Origin: Sulfitobacter mediterraneus
GTDB lineage: Bacteria > Pseudomonadota > Alphaproteobacteria > Rhodobacterales > Rhodobacteraceae
Assembly (NCBI RefSeq): GCF_003054325.1
Contig: NZ_QBKU01000006.1
Span: 124,001-188,000 of the forward strand
Length of the DNA: 64,000 bases
Direction: 5' to 3'
Position 1 is the first letter of the stretch, and each line of letters begins with the position of its first letter. Positions 1-10,678 of this stretch are shown here, one piece after another. The notes beneath the pieces are model-generated. The model did no database searches and was not told the origin of the DNA. It saw nothing but the letters and a program-made list of their open reading frames with translations. The position numbers and the translations under genes are program-made.

Positions 1-918
1 GTCTTCCTCAAGATGGCCCGCGGCGTTGATCACCGCAGAGCGGGCTTGCTCCATCTCGATCAGCAGGTCAGAGAACCGATGGGCCAGTGCCTGAAAGGTG
101 CCGATGGGGCGACCAAACTGTTTGCGGGTACCGAGGTAGTCGCGGGTCAGTTCTGTCGCAGTTTCCATCGCACCCAGCGTTTCGGCGCATTGTGCGACGC
201 TGGCTGCGGCCATCCGCGCTTCGATCGCGGCGAAAGCACTGCCTGCCTCGCCCAGACGGTCTGCGGCGGTCAGCTGCACATTGTCGAGCATCACTTCGGC
301 AGCACGGCCACCAGCCAGCAAGGCGTAGCCTTGGATGGTGAGACCTTTGGCATCCGAGGGCACAAGGAACAGCGAGATACCCGCCTCGTCATCCACCGCG
401 CCGCTTTCGCGGGCCGAGACCACCAGATAATCGGCAGCTTCGGCGTTGGCGACGACGGCCTTGTGACCGTTCAGCACGATGGCATCGCCATCGGTTTTGG
501 CGGTGGTTTGCACACGGTTCAGGTCGTAACGGCTGGAGGGTTCACCATGGGCGAAGGCCATATGCAGCCCGCCGCCGATCAGGGTTTCGACATGCGCCTG
601 CTGCGCCTCGTTGCCGAGATCCGCCAGCAAGCCGCCCGCCAGAACAGCACTGTCCAAGACCGGTTCTACCACGCCAGCGCGGCCCAGTTCTTCAAACACC
701 ACGGCCAGATCAAAGCCCTTGCCGCCAAAGCCGCCTTGTTCTTCGGTGAAAAGCGCGCCGATGACGCCCAGTTCGGCCAGTTGCGCCCAGATGTCTGCGG
801 ACATGCCGCTGTCGCTGTCGAGAATAGTGTTCCGTGTTGCGGTGTCATAGCGATCACGCAGGAACCGGCGCAGGGTGTCCTGCAACATTTGCCGTTCTTC
901 GGTCAGGTCAAAATTCAT
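1..918 (-). CDS. acyl-CoA dehydrogenase, second of a pair (3' end beyond window)
   Basis: Flavin-dependent dehydrogenase forming the trans-2 double bond in acyl-CoA. About 306 codons are visible; the gene leaves the window without a stop, so the C-terminus is missing. The product begins MNFDLTEERQMLQDTLRRFL, the usual helical N-terminus of the acyl-CoA dehydrogenase family, and later has the GGRAAEVMLDNV-type middle domain. Its ATG (918-916) overlaps the TGA of the upstream acyl-CoA dehydrogenase in an ATGA junction, so the two are translationally coupled. Two adjacent, diverged dehydrogenases often form a heteromeric enzyme; here that is inference. Substrate unknown. Confidence 0.9.
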   Translation of the reverse strand, partial: MNFDLTEERQMLQDTLRRFLRDRYDTATRNTILDSDSGMSADIWAQLAELGVIGALFTEEQGGFGGKGFDLAVVFEELGRAGVVEPVLDSAVLAGGLLADLGNEAQQAHVETLIGGGLHMAFAHGEPSSRYDLNRVQTTAKTDGDAIVLNGHKAVVANAEAADYLVVSARESGAVDDEAGISLFLVPSDAKGLTIQGYALLAGGRAAEVMLDNVQLTAADRLGEAGSAFAAIEARMAAASVAQCAETLGAMETATELTRDYLGTRKQFGRPIGTFQALAHRFSDLLIEMEQARSAVINAAGHLEED

Positions 919-2120
919 GCGCCACCTCCCATCTTAACTTTGGCAATGATGCCACGTTGGATCTCGTTCGAGCCGCCAAAGATCGACAGCTTGCGATAGT
1001 TGAAATATTGCGCAGCCACCGGCCCCGCGTCATGAGGATCGGGCAAGCCCGCGTTGGATCCCTCGACCGCCTCTGAGGCGAACGGCATCGCATAGGCCCC
1101 CACCGCACGGCGGGCCAGATCGTTGATTTCTTGCCGGATGATGGTGCCTTTGACCTTGAGCATCGACGCCTCAACGCCCGGCGCGCTGCCGGCGGCGGCC
1201 TGCGAAATAATGCGCAGATTGGTGGTGGCCATTGCCATCAGATCAATCTCGACCTGCGCCATGCGCGCGGCAAAATGCGGGTTTTGCGCGAGGGGCTTAC
1301 CCCCTGCCATTTCGGCGCGGGCCACTCGTTTGACTGCTGCCAGACCGGCCTGAGAAAAGCCAACGCCAGCAATGTTGGTCCGTTCGTGGGTCAGCAGGTA
1401 TTTGGCGTAGGTCCAGCCCTTGTCCTGTTCGCCCACCAGATTTTCCACCGGCACTTCGACGTCTGTAAACCAGACCTCGTTGACCTCATGGGTGCCATCC
1501 AAAAGGATGATTGGGCGCACTTCGACGCCGGGTGTGTCCATGTCGATCAGCAGAAAGGAAATGCCCTCTTGCTGTTTGACGTCCTTGTTGGTGCGCACCA
1601 GACAGAAGATCATGTTGGCGTGCTGGCCAAGGGTCGTCCATGTCTTTTGCCCGTTCACCACATAATGGGTGCCCGCATCATTCAATACAGCCGTGGTTTT
1701 CAAAGACGCCAGATCAGACCCCGCGCCCGGTTCGGAATAGCCCTGACACCACCAGTCTTCGCCCGACAGAATGCGCGGCAGCCAATAGTCCTGCTGTTCC
1801 TTGGAGCCGAATTTTTGCAGCACCGGGGCCAGCATCGACAGGCCGAAGGGCACGATGCGCGGGGCGTTGGCGGCGGCGGCTTCTTCTTCGAAGATATGCC
1901 GCTGCACCGCGTTCCATTCCGCCCCGCCAAAGGAGGCGGGCCAGTTCGGCGCAAGCCAGCCCTGCTCGTTCAGGATCGCATGCCAGCGTTCCTGATTTTC
2001 GCGGCCCAATTCCTGACCTTTGCGGATCTTGTCGCTGAACTCCTTGGGCAGCTTTTCCTTAAGAAAGCTGCGGACTTCGTCGCGAAAAGCCTTGTCTTCA
2101 TCTGAGTAACGCAGGTCCAT
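915..2120 (-). CDS. acyl-CoA dehydrogenase
   Basis: 401 residues, full length for the family. The N-terminal helical domain covers about 1-120. The flavin/substrate signature with YSEPGAGSD lies at about 128-136, and the C-terminal helical domain ends in FGGSNEIQRGIIAK, the usual FAD-contact segment. The ATG is preceded by AAGGGAG at good spacing. It lies 12 bp after the thiolase stop and overlaps the next dehydrogenase by 4 bp, so it sits inside a beta-oxidation operon. The family oxidises acyl-CoA and passes electrons to electron-transfer flavoprotein. Chain length or ring preference cannot be read from the sequence. Confidence 0.95.
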   Translation of the reverse strand: MDLRYSDEDKAFRDEVRSFLKEKLPKEFSDKIRKGQELGRENQERWHAILNEQGWLAPNWPASFGGAEWNAVQRHIFEEEAAAANAPRIVPFGLSMLAPVLQKFGSKEQQDYWLPRILSGEDWWCQGYSEPGAGSDLASLKTTAVLNDAGTHYVVNGQKTWTTLGQHANMIFCLVRTNKDVKQQEGISFLLIDMDTPGVEVRPIILLDGTHEVNEVWFTDVEVPVENLVGEQDKGWTYAKYLLTHERTNIAGVGFSQAGLAAVKRVARAEMAGGKPLAQNPHFAARMAQVEIDLMAMATTNLRIISQAAAGSAPGVEASMLKVKGTIIRQEINDLARRAVGAYAMPFASEAVEGSNAGLPDPHDAGPVAAQYFNYRKLSIFGGSNEIQRGIIAKVKMGGGA

Positions 2121-2132
2121 CGGGCCGCTCCC

Positions 2133-3305
2133 TTAGTAGATTTCGAACAGGCCAGCAGCGCCCATGCCGCCGCCAACGCACATGGTCACAACACCCAGTT
2201 TGGCACCGCGACGCTTGCCCTCAAGCAGGAGGTGACCTGTCAGGCGCGCGCCGGTCATGCCGAAGGGGTGGCCGATGGCGATGGAGCCGCCGTTGACGTT
2301 GTATTTGTCGGGGTCGATGCCCAGACGGTCCCGTGCATAGAGACACTGCGAGGCAAAGGCTTCGTTCAGTTCCCACAGGTCGATGTCATCCACCTTGAGG
2401 CCATGCCGTTCCAGCAGACGCGGCACAGCAAAGACCGGACCGATGCCCATCTCGTCAGGCTCGCAGCCCGCGACGGCAAAGCCCTTGAACGCGCCCAGTG
2501 GTTCAAGACCGGCCATTTCGGCTTCCTTGCTGTCCATCACGACAACGGCGGCGGCGCCATCAGAGAGCTGGCTGGCATTGCCCGCGGTGACATAGCCACC
2601 TTCGCGCACGGGCTGTAGGCCAGAGAGCCCTTCCATAGTTGTGCCGGGGCGGTTGCATTCGTCGCGGTCCACGACAACCTCATGAGTGGTCACTTCGCCG
2701 GTTTCTTTGTTCTTCATGCCCATGGTTGTGGTCATTGGCACGATTTCATTGTCGAACTTGCCGGCCTGTTGTGCCTCATGGATCAGCTGCTGGCTGCGCA
2801 GGCCGTATTCGTCCTGGTATTCGCGGCTGAGGCCATAACGCTCGGCGACGATGTCGGCGGTTTCGATCATGGTCATGTAGACGTCAGGCTTGTTCTCAAG
2901 CAGCCATGGGTCAGGCACATGCTTCATATGTGGCTGCACCATTGAAATGCTCTCAACCCCGCCTGCAACCATCGGGCCTGCGCCCTCTTGGGTGATGGCG
3001 TTGGCGGCCATGGCCACAGTTTGCAGGCCAGACGAACAGAACCGGTTGACCGTGACGCCGGAGGTTGTGATCGGCAGACCCGCACGCAGACCGATCTGGC
3101 GTGCGATGTTGGCACCGGTCGCGCCCTCGGGCGTGCCGCAGCCCATATAGATGTCTTCGATCTGCGCCGGATCAAGGCCCGCCCGTTTGACTGCATGTTC
3201 AACCGCATGGCCGCCCATGCTGGCGCCATGGGTCATGTTGAACGAACCCCGAAAAGACTTCGCAAGGCCCGTGCGGGCGGTAGAGACGATAACTGCTTGT
3301 TTCAT
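2133..3305 (-). CDS. acetyl-CoA C-acyltransferase (thiolase)
   Basis: 390-residue thiolase performing the last, CoA-dependent cleavage step of beta-oxidation. The nucleophile Cys90 lies in NRFCSSG, the catalytic His346 in [11 protein letters not shown], and the proton-shuttling Cys376 in the C-terminal [15 protein letters not shown]; all are intact. Its ATG overlaps the stop of the upstream FadJ-type gene (ATGA at 3305-3302), so the hydratase/dehydrogenase and thiolase subunits are coupled as in other fatty-acid oxidation complexes. The degradative role is inferred from the neighbours; the fold alone does not exclude a biosynthetic thiolase. Confidence 0.95.
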   Translation of the reverse strand: MKQAVIVSTARTGLAKSFRGSFNMTHGASMGGHAVEHAVKRAGLDPAQIEDIYMGCGTPEGATGANIARQIGLRAGLPITTSGVTVNRFCSSGLQTVAMAANAITQEGAGPMVAGGVESISMVQPHMKHVPDPWLLENKPDVYMTMIETADIVAERYGLSREYQDEYGLRSQQLIHEAQQAGKFDNEIVPMTTTMGMKNKETGEVTTHEVVVDRDECNRPGTTMEGLSGLQPVREGGYVTAGNASQLSDGAAAVVVMDSKEAEMAGLEPLGAFKGFAVAGCEPDEMGIGPVFAVPRLLERHGLKVDDIDLWELNEAFASQCLYARDRLGIDPDKYNVNGGSIAIGHPFGMTGARLTGHLLLEGKRRGAKLGVVTMCVGGGMGAAGLFEIY

Positions 3306-5398
3306 TTCAAGGGTTCCTTGTTCAAATCATCAAATGTGCGGCCCTCGGAGGCCAGTTGTTTCAGAAGCGGCGCCGGTTCCCAGAACCAGGCATCTTCCTT
3401 TGCATAGCTTTCAATATCCGCCAGAACAGCGGGCAGCCCTTGGATATCGGCCCATTTCATTGGCCCGCCCCAATAGCGCGGGAAACCATATCCAAAGAGC
3501 AATGTCATATCGACGTCCAAGGGGCGGCGGGCGATGCCTTCGCCCACGACCTTGGCCGCTTCGTTTACCATGGCACACATGTAGCGGCGTACAATCTCCT
3601 GATCGGTGAAAGGACGTGGCGTAATTCCCAGCTCTTGCTGTTCGGCGGTGATCAGATCGGCAATTTTTGGATTGGGCGTGCCGCCGCGTTTGCCCTTTTC
3701 ATAGACGTAATAGCCCTCGCCGGTTTTCTGGCCAAAGTGGCCCTGCTCGCACAGCCGGTCGATGTAGGTCGGCACACGTTCCTGCGGATGGCGGTCCGGC
3801 GCTTTGCGCTTGCGTGTCATCCAGCCAATGTCGAGACCCGCCAGATCGGCCACGGCAAACGGCCCCATAGCAAAACCAAAGTCCGTCAACGCTTTGTCGA
3901 TCTGATAGGGTGTCGCGCCGTCCAGAACCATGTGATCGGCGGCAGTGCGGTAGGTGGCCAGAATGCGATTGCCGATAAAGCCGTCACAGACACCGGCCCG
4001 CACACTGACCTTGCCCAGCGCCTTGCCCAATGCAAACCCCGTGGCAACAACATCCGGCGCAGTTTGATCGGCGACCACGACCTCAAGCAATTTCATCACA
4101 TGTGCCGGGCTAAAGAAATGCAGGCCAATCACATCCGCCGGGCGCGAGGTGCAGGCGGCGATCTCATTTACATCCAGATAAGAGGTGTTGGAGGCCAGCA
4201 CGCAACCGGGCTTGCAGGCCGCGTCCAGTTTGCCGAACACCTCGCGTTTGACGGACATGTCCTCAAACACCGCTTCGATGACCAAATCGACGTCTGACAG
4301 GCTGTCGTAATTGGTTGAGACGGTCAGCGCCTGAGTGGTCAGGGCATCATATTTCGCTTGATTGATCTTGCCGCGCTTCAAGGCCCCTTGCAGGTTGCCT
4401 GCAATGCGGTCGCGGGCGGCGGCGGCAAATTCTTCTTTCATCTCGATCAACACCACGCCAAAGCCAGACAGCAGCGCCGCCGTGGCGATGCCTGCCCCCA
4501 TGGTGCCGCCACCGATCACACCGATGGATTGCAAGGCGCGGGGTTCAACGCCTTTAAGCTCCGGCAGATTGCTGACGGCGCGTTCGTTAAAGAAGGCGTG
4601 AATCATGCCTTTGCGCTGATCGGTGTTCATCAGCTCCATGAACAATTCACGCTCGCGCAGGATGCCTTGGGCAAAGGGCAGTTCGCTGGCGGCTTGCACC
4701 GCCCGAACGGCAGTGGCGGGGCTGATCTGACCCCGGCCTTTTTTCAGCACAGCGTCATAGGTGGCATCCCAATCGATCCCTTCCGCAGCAGGCATTTCGC
4801 TAACCGGGCGTCGCGGCGCATTCTGATCCAGCAATTCTTGTGTATAGGCTAGACCAACAGCCTCTGGATCGCCCTCTTCAACACGGTCCAGGATGCCCAT
4901 CTCCAGCGCCTCGGGCGCTTTGATGTGGCGACCTGAGGTGATCGCCTCAACCGCCTTTTCCGCGCCGGTCAAACGCGGCAAGCGCTGCGTCCCACCAGCA
5001 CCGGGCAAGATGCCCAGATGCACTTCGGGCAGACCCACACGGGCCGATGGTTGTGCGATCCGGTAGTGGGCGCAAAGCGCAACCTCAAGACCGCCGCCAA
5101 GGCTGACCCCATGCATGGAGGCCACGACCAACAGCGGTGAGGCTTCGATACGGGTACACAGATCGGGCAGGTTCGGCTCCATCGGGGGTTTGCCAAATTC
5201 GGTGATATCTGCACCAGCGATAAAGGCACGGCCATCGCCGAGGATCAGCACCGCCCGAACGCCATCATCCGCTTCGGCGTGGGCCATACCATCAGACAGG
5301 CCCTGACGCACAGCTTGGCTCAACGCGTTGACAGGCGGGTTCTGGATGCGCAGCACGGCGATATCTCCGTGGCGGCTATAGGCAATCTTGTCGCTCAT
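3302..5398 (-). CDS. fadJ: FadJ-type enoyl-CoA hydratase / 3-hydroxyacyl-CoA dehydrogenase
   Basis: 698-residue bifunctional beta-oxidation enzyme. Residues 1-190 are a crotonase domain with oxyanion-hole glycines ([10 protein letters not shown]) and a Glu in [16 protein letters not shown]. From about 292 a Rossmann NAD domain ([13 protein letters not shown]) starts, followed by [15 protein letters not shown] of 3-hydroxyacyl-CoA dehydrogenase and two C-terminal helical domains. The ATG at 5398 is chosen because AGGAG lies about 10 bases upstream and homology begins there; the frame stays open a further 33 codons upstream without similarity. First gene of the operon running to the window edge. 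Confidence 0.93.
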   Translation of the reverse strand: MSDKIAYSRHGDIAVLRIQNPPVNALSQAVRQGLSDGMAHAEADDGVRAVLILGDGRAFIAGADITEFGKPPMEPNLPDLCTRIEASPLLVVASMHGVSLGGGLEVALCAHYRIAQPSARVGLPEVHLGILPGAGGTQRLPRLTGAEKAVEAITSGRHIKAPEALEMGILDRVEEGDPEAVGLAYTQELLDQNAPRRPVSEMPAAEGIDWDATYDAVLKKGRGQISPATAVRAVQAASELPFAQGILRERELFMELMNTDQRKGMIHAFFNERAVSNLPELKGVEPRALQSIGVIGGGTMGAGIATAALLSGFGVVLIEMKEEFAAAARDRIAGNLQGALKRGKINQAKYDALTTQALTVSTNYDSLSDVDLVIEAVFEDMSVKREVFGKLDAACKPGCVLASNTSYLDVNEIAACTSRPADVIGLHFFSPAHVMKLLEVVVADQTAPDVVATGFALGKALGKVSVRAGVCDGFIGNRILATYRTAADHMVLDGATPYQIDKALTDFGFAMGPFAVADLAGLDIGWMTRKRKAPDRHPQERVPTYIDRLCEQGHFGQKTGEGYYVYEKGKRGGTPNPKIADLITAEQQELGITPRPFTDQEIVRRYMCAMVNEAAKVVGEGIARRPLDVDMTLLFGYGFPRYWGGPMKWADIQGLPAVLADIESYAKEDAWFWEPAPLLKQLASEGRTFDDLNKEPLK

Positions 5399-5435
5399 GT
5401 TCTCAAAGGCTCCTTGGTGTTCTGTTCGGGTGGAT

Positions 5436-6212
5436 CTAACCGCGCCGCGCAAGGGCGGGCGGCAATCCGATTTGTTTTTCAAAGCTGCGCACAGCATCGC
5501 GCAGGGCCGGGCCGACCTCGGCCATCATTCGTTCGTCGGGCAAGTCCTGCGGCAGTGCCCCGCAGGTAAAGGCAACCGATTCTCCGAATTCGCTGGCATA
5601 ATAGGGCACGCTGACCGCGTTGACTGTACCGGCGTATCGGGTGGGCTGCGGCGCGATGGTAAAGCCTTGCCCGATCAACTGGTCATACCCATCCTGCCGG
5701 TAGCGGGTCAGCGCTTCATCCGGTTCCAGCGCGGCAAACCGGTCATCCCCCAAGGTGGCCAACACAGCCAGACCAGAGGACGATCCATAGATCGGAATGC
5801 GGTGGCCGGGATCAAGCCAGATCGCAGAGACCCCTTCGGGCCGCCATGTCTTGGCCAAAAGCATCCGGTCGCCATCGCGCACCGCAACCAGCGCCAATGT
5901 GCCGGTCTGGTTCGCCAAACGCTGTAAAGTGTTGGACGCCAGATCAAGGAAACTGACCGAGAGCGAGGCAACCGATCCAAGCGCGACCGCCGCCGGACCC
6001 AGCCGAAACCGGTCATTGCGGGCCCCATGGCTGAGATAACCCAACTCGCACAGCGTATAGGACAGGCGCGTCACGGTTGGCTTGGGCAGGCCGGTCCGCT
6101 CTGCAATCTCGGCGTTGGTCAACCCGTCGTCGCTGGCACGAAAGGCCTGCAAAACACCCAAGCCCCGCGCCAAAGTATTGGCGAATTTTCGGTCTGTGGG
6201 CGCAGCCGTCAT
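5436..6212 (-). CDS. IclR-family transcriptional regulator
   Basis: About 258 residues: an N-terminal winged helix-turn-helix (NTLARGLGVLQAF then LTNAEIAERTGLPKPTVTRL) and a C-terminal IclR effector domain. The ATG at 6212 is chosen because the IclR homology starts just after it; a GTG at 6251 would add 13 residues and cannot be excluded, as neither start has a strong ribosome site. It lies 37 bp upstream of the beta-oxidation operon on the same strand, so it is a likely local regulator of that operon. Effector unknown. Confidence 0.88.
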   Translation of the reverse strand: MTAAPTDRKFANTLARGLGVLQAFRASDDGLTNAEIAERTGLPKPTVTRLSYTLCELGYLSHGARNDRFRLGPAAVALGSVASLSVSFLDLASNTLQRLANQTGTLALVAVRDGDRMLLAKTWRPEGVSAIWLDPGHRIPIYGSSSGLAVLATLGDDRFAALEPDEALTRYRQDGYDQLIGQGFTIAPQPTRYAGTVNAVSVPYYASEFGESVAFTCGALPQDLPDERMMAEVGPALRDAVRSFEKQIGLPPALARRG

Positions 6213-6375
6213 CGCGCAGGCAACACACAAGGCACGACAGCCGGTTGGCACTTACTCTGACAGTCTGATTTGTTTCGCATTGCAAAACGCCGTTTCAATA
6301 AATTCCCCAGCGCAAGCTAGTCCGCCCTCCAAAGAGACGCAAGAGCAGCACCCAGAGAATCTTGGTCAGGAAAAG

Positions 6376-6864
6376 TTAGCTTGCGCGATAGATAAAACAG
6401 CGGCCCGCAAACGCCTCCGGCGGCAGCGGCAGCTCTTCTAGCGCATCAAAATACATCCGGTCACTGGCCACCATGATACCGCCCTTGGCCAGCAATGGTT
6501 CAACCAGCGGCGAAATCGCCCGCGCAAAGGCATCGTTCTTGGCCCGGTTGTGCCCGCCCAGATCTGCATGAATCAACGCGGCAGTGGGGCCAAACCGTTC
6601 CAGCGCCGCAGGCAAGGTGTCATGCACGTCCCCCAAGATCAGCTGGCCATCGGGCGGCATGCTGTCTGGATGCGAGGCCACCGCGCGTTCGAACACATAG
6701 ATGTCGCGGTCCGGCATGGTTTCCACCATGTGATGATAGGTCCGGCCGTTGCCGAGGCCCAATTCAAACACCGGTCCCTCCATCCCCTTTGTCAGGTCAT
6801 TGGCATGATCCAGACAGGCGCGTTGCGACACCATGCGGGCGATAAAGAGGTCCAGTCTGCTCAT
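6376..6864 (-). CDS. class I SAM-dependent methyltransferase-like protein
   Basis: 162 residues. The SAM-binding motif I is VFELGLGNGRTYHH, followed by an acidic strand end (IYVFERAVASHP) and a later GGIMVAS strand, a compact Rossmann methyltransferase. The ATG at 6864 has AGGAG at good spacing; an upstream in-frame start adds only 11 residues. It resembles the last gene of the glycan cluster (23691-24167), including the GLGNGRTY motif, so the two are paralogues. It stands alone between the IclR gene and a divergent peptide transporter. Substrate unknown. Confidence 0.75.
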   Translation of the reverse strand: MSRLDLFIARMVSQRACLDHANDLTKGMEGPVFELGLGNGRTYHHMVETMPDRDIYVFERAVASHPDSMPPDGQLILGDVHDTLPAALERFGPTAALIHADLGGHNRAKNDAFARAISPLVEPLLAKGGIMVASDRMYFDALEELPLPPEAFAGRCFIYRAS

Positions 6865-7008
6865 GGTAGGCTCCTTTGGGCAATTTCGTCGATACATTGA
6901 GGAATGTAAGCTTCATGTCCAGCAGTTGCGACCAGCTACTGGACGAATGCGCCGGAATCGGCTTCACTCTGGTTCAAAGTATCACCTTGCCCTGACGACA
7001 GGACCAAA

Positions 7009-8778
7009 ATGCCACCAATACTCGAAGTAGATGCGCTTACGATCGGCTTCGGAAACGCAGAACCTGTCGTGCGCGATGTCAGCTTTTCCGTGAATGCCGG
7101 AGAAACGCTTGCGCTGGTCGGGGAAAGCGGGTCCGGCAAAACGTTGACCTGCCGCAGTGTGCTCAAGATCCTGCCCGAGGCTGCACAGATGCGCAGCGGT
7201 CGGATCACCTTTGCCGGAAGCAGCGGCGCGGTGAACCTGCTGGATGCTTCGGAAAGGCAAATGCGCCAGGTTCGGGGCAACCAGATCTCGATGATCTTTC
7301 AAGAACCGATGCGGTCGCTTTCGCCACTCCACCGGCTTGGCAATCAGGTGGCCGAGGTGTTGCACATCCATCGCGGGCTGAGCCTGAGCGCGGCCAAGCG
7401 CGAGGTGCTGGAACAATTTGAGAAGGTTGGCTTTGTCGATCCGGAACGTGCCTGGCGCAGTTATCCGTTTGAGATGTCGGGCGGGATGCGGCAGCGTGCG
7501 ATGATCGCGATGGCCATGGTCGCCAAACCCGAAGTGTTGATCGCGGACGAGCCGACAACCGCATTGGATGTGACCACACAAGCGCAGGTGCTGGGCCTGA
7601 TCCGCAAGTTGCAACAGGACACAGGCATGGCGGTGATCCTTGTCACCCATGATCTGGGCGTGGTGGCCAACATGGCGCAGCAGGTTGTGGTGATGAACAA
7701 GGGCCGCGTTATGGAAGCGGGCCGCGCCACTGATGTATTGGGCGCACCGGCGCATAGATACACCGCCAAACTATTTGCAGCGGCGCCGATGATCCCCGAG
7801 GTCGCCAAACCGGCACGGGCAATGGCCCGCGATGACGTGATCCTTGATCTGCACAATGTGACCAAGACATTTACCTTGCGGGCGGGCGGATGGCGCAAGC
7901 CAGTGCAAGTGACAGCCTGCCGAGATGTGAATTTACAGGTCGAACGCGGCAAAACCCTTGCTGTGGTTGGGGAAAGCGGATCTGGAAAAACCACATGTGC
8001 GCGGGTCGCCTTGGGATCAGAACGCCCCGACGCCGGCGGCGAGGTGTTGTTCCATCCGGGGAGCGGCCAAGACCCTCTGCCTGTGCATGACATGACCACC
8101 GCCCAGCGTACCGCCTTTCAACGCGAGGCGCAGATGGTGTTTCAAGACCCCTATTCATCGCTCAGCCCCCGGATGCGGGTGTTGGATGCTTTGACCGAAC
8201 CGATGGACATTCACAAAATTGGCAACCGCGCCGACCGCCGAGATAAAGCGGCAGAGATGTTGCGGCTGGTAGGGCTTAACCCTGATATGCTGGGCCGCTA
8301 TCCGCATGCGTTTTCGGGCGGGCAGAGGCAACGCTTGTCAATTGCACGGGCGCTGACGCTGGACCCCAAATTGCTGATCTGTGATGAACCGACTTCCGCA
8401 CTGGATGTTTCGGTTCAGGAACAGATCCTGACCTTGTTGGAGGACATTCGCGATCATGCGCAGCTCAGCTACCTGTTTATCAGTCACGATCTGGCCGTTG
8501 TGGCGCGGATCGCCGATGAAGTGGCTGTGATGCGGGCCGGTGTCATCGTTGAGCAGGCCCCGCCCGACACGCTTTTTTATAACCCGCAGCACCCCTACAC
8601 CAAGGCACTGATCGCCGCGCAACCAGAGCCGGATATGTCCCGCCCGATTGATCTGCAACTGGTGGCCAAGGGTGCGGGTGCGCCGACTTCCTGGCCTGAG
8701 ATGTTCCGCTTTGACGGCCCGGATGCGCCCGCGCTGCGTGAATTGGAACCCGGACATATGGTGCGTTGCCATGCGTAA
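7009..8778 (+). CDS. peptide ABC importer, fused double ATPase
   Basis: 589 residues holding two complete ABC ATPase domains in one chain. The first Walker A is GESGSGKT at about 38-45 with signature MSGGMRQR and Walker B LIADEPTTALD. The second half repeats this (GESGSGKTT, FSGGQRQRLSIARAL, LICDEPTSALD). A C-terminal oligopeptide-type NPQHPYTKALI segment follows the second domain. The arrangement matches YejF-type or fused DppD-DppF ATPases of the peptide/nickel family. It is the first gene of a four-gene importer and its end overlaps the start of the binding-protein gene. Confidence 0.93.
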   Translation: MPPILEVDALTIGFGNAEPVVRDVSFSVNAGETLALVGESGSGKTLTCRSVLKILPEAAQMRSGRITFAGSSGAVNLLDASERQMRQVRGNQISMIFQEPMRSLSPLHRLGNQVAEVLHIHRGLSLSAAKREVLEQFEKVGFVDPERAWRSYPFEMSGGMRQRAMIAMAMVAKPEVLIADEPTTALDVTTQAQVLGLIRKLQQDTGMAVILVTHDLGVVANMAQQVVVMNKGRVMEAGRATDVLGAPAHRYTAKLFAAAPMIPEVAKPARAMARDDVILDLHNVTKTFTLRAGGWRKPVQVTACRDVNLQVERGKTLAVVGESGSGKTTCARVALGSERPDAGGEVLFHPGSGQDPLPVHDMTTAQRTAFQREAQMVFQDPYSSLSPRMRVLDALTEPMDIHKIGNRADRRDKAAEMLRLVGLNPDMLGRYPHAFSGGQRQRLSIARALTLDPKLLICDEPTSALDVSVQEQILTLLEDIRDHAQLSYLFISHDLAVVARIADEVAVMRAGVIVEQAPPDTLFYNPQHPYTKALIAAQPEPDMSRPIDLQLVAKGAGAPTSWPEMFRFDGPDAPALRELEPGHMVRCHA

Positions 8779-10678
8779 ACTGCTTTGCCTTTTGATATGT
8801 CTCGCTGGCCCGGTCTGGGCGCAAGACAATACGCAGGAAACCTCCTTTTGGGCGATGGAAGTGCAAAACGGCGACCTGCCCCCGATTGCGGACCGTTTGC
8901 CAGATGTGCCCTTGGTCGTCGATCTGGAGGCAAAGGGCCGCACCTACGGCACGCAGGGCGGCACATTGCGCACTTTGGTTTCACGCACCAAAGACGTCCG
9001 GCAGATGGTGGTTTACGGCTATGCCCGTTTGGTGGGCTATGCGCCCGATTATTCGCTCTACCCGGACATCCTGCGCGATTTTGAGGTGTTCGAGGATCGC
9101 CGCTATACCCTGCATCTGCGGCCCGGCCACAAATGGTCGGACGGTGCGCCATTCACCTCGGATGATTTCCGCTATTGGTGGGAAAATGTCATCAACAACG
9201 ATGAAATCACCCCGACCGGACCGCCGGATTTCATGTTTGTCGATGGCAACCTGGGCAGCGTTACCTTTCCCGATCCCCACACAGTTGTTTTTGAATGGCC
9301 CACGCCCAATTCCAACTTTCTGCCGCTTTTGGCACAGGCCAGCCCGCCGTTCCTGTACCGGCCCGCCCATTACCTGCGCCAGTTCCACGTTGATTTTGCC
9401 GAAACAGAAAACCTCGCCGAAGAGGTCCGCCGCGCCCGCGTAAAAAGCTGGGCCGCGCTGCACAACAAACGCGACAACATGTACAAGTTCGACAATCCCG
9501 CATTGCCGACGTTGCAGCCTTGGATCAACGCCAGCGGGCGCGGCTCGCGCAAACTGTTTGTGCGCAACCCATATTATCACCGCATCGACAAACGCGGGGT
9601 CCAACTGCCTTATATTGACGTGGTCGAGATGACGATTGTCAGTGCCGGTCTGATCGCCGCCAAAGCCAACGCCAGCGAGGTTGATCTACAAGCACGCGGG
9701 CTCGATTTTCCTGACATTTCGATCCTCAAGAAGGGCGAAAGCGATGGTGGCGATTATCGCACCTTGCTGTGGGCCAATGGCGCGGCCAGCCAGATTGCGA
9801 TCTATCCCAACCTGAATTTCCGCGATCCGGTTTGGCGTGAGGTGATGCGCGATGTGCGGTTCCGCCGGGCCCTGAGCATGGGTATCGATCGGCGCATGAT
9901 CAACCGGGCGCTCTATTTCGGATTGGCCCATGAGGGCGGCATGACTGCGCTCTCTTCCTCCCCCCTGCATGACCCTGAGGATCTCACGTCTTGGGCAACG
10001 CTGGACGTGGCCCGCGCCAATGCTTTGCTTGACGAGATGGGCCTGACCGATCGCACCCCTGCGGGCATTCGCAAACTAACCGATGGCCGGCCGATGGAGT
10101 TTGTGATCGAAACCGCAGGTGAGCGCCAAGAGGTTGAGAATGCCTTGGCAATTGTCACCGACACCTGGCGCGAGCTGGGAATCAAGCTGATCATGCGCCC
10201 TCTGGACCGTGATATCCTGCGCAACCGGGTTTATGCGGGCGTCAGCATGGCGGCGATCTGGTTTGGCTGGGACAACGGATTGCCCACACCGGCCACATCG
10301 CCCAAGTACCTCGCCCCAACCAATCAGGAATTCTTTTCATGGCCCAAGTGGGGGCAGTTCTACCAAACTTCCGGCAGCGCCGGTGAAGCCCCCGACATGA
10401 AGCACCCGCAGCGGCTCATGCAGTTGGCCGATGACTGGAGCCACACCTTTGATCCCAGCCAGCGCCGCGCGATCTGGCGCGAGATGCTGGATATCCATGC
10501 CGATCAACAATACGCCATCGGCATCCTGTCCGAAGCGCCGCAGCCGGTTGTGGTTTCCAAACAAATGCGTAACGTTCCCGAAACGGGGATCTGGGCCTTT
10601 GAACCCGGTGCGCATTTCGGCATCCACCGGATCGACGAATTTTACTATGAGAACCCGCTACAGCAGGTGACCCAATGA
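8771..10678 (+). CDS. ABC importer substrate-binding protein, family 5
   Basis: 635 residues with a signal peptide (MRKLLCLLICLAGPVWA, cleavage before QD). The mature chain shows family 5 features: LRPGHKWSDGAPFTSDDFRY near the N-terminal third and RDVRFRRALSMGIDRRMIN in the middle. At over 600 residues it is longer than DppA/OppA and nearer YejA-like proteins. The ATG at 8771 is chosen because the signal peptide starts there; it overlaps the ATPase end by 8 bp. Expected to capture a peptide or peptide-like compound in the periplasm; ligand unknown. Confidence 0.92.
   Translation: MRKLLCLLICLAGPVWAQDNTQETSFWAMEVQNGDLPPIADRLPDVPLVVDLEAKGRTYGTQGGTLRTLVSRTKDVRQMVVYGYARLVGYAPDYSLYPDILRDFEVFEDRRYTLHLRPGHKWSDGAPFTSDDFRYWWENVINNDEITPTGPPDFMFVDGNLGSVTFPDPHTVVFEWPTPNSNFLPLLAQASPPFLYRPAHYLRQFHVDFAETENLAEEVRRARVKSWAALHNKRDNMYKFDNPALPTLQPWINASGRGSRKLFVRNPYYHRIDKRGVQLPYIDVVEMTIVSAGLIAAKANASEVDLQARGLDFPDISILKKGESDGGDYRTLLWANGAASQIAIYPNLNFRDPVWREVMRDVRFRRALSMGIDRRMINRALYFGLAHEGGMTALSSSPLHDPEDLTSWATLDVARANALLDEMGLTDRTPAGIRKLTDGRPMEFVIETAGERQEVENALAIVTDTWRELGIKLIMRPLDRDILRNRVYAGVSMAAIWFGWDNGLPTPATSPKYLAPTNQEFFSWPKWGQFYQTSGSAGEAPDMKHPQRLMQLADDWSHTFDPSQRRAIWREMLDIHADQQYAIGILSEAPQPVVVSKQMRNVPETGIWAFEPGAHFGIHRIDEFYYENPLQQVTQ

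Noticed and set aside
13..999. Long plus-strand open frames opposite the acyl-CoA dehydrogenases and the FadJ gene
   Set aside because: High-G+C antisense frames; the minus strand encodes clear family proteins there.
7461..8099. Minus-strand frames of 100-250 codons across the ABC importer genes
   Set aside because: They mirror the plus-strand codons of strong homologues and have no family features of their own.
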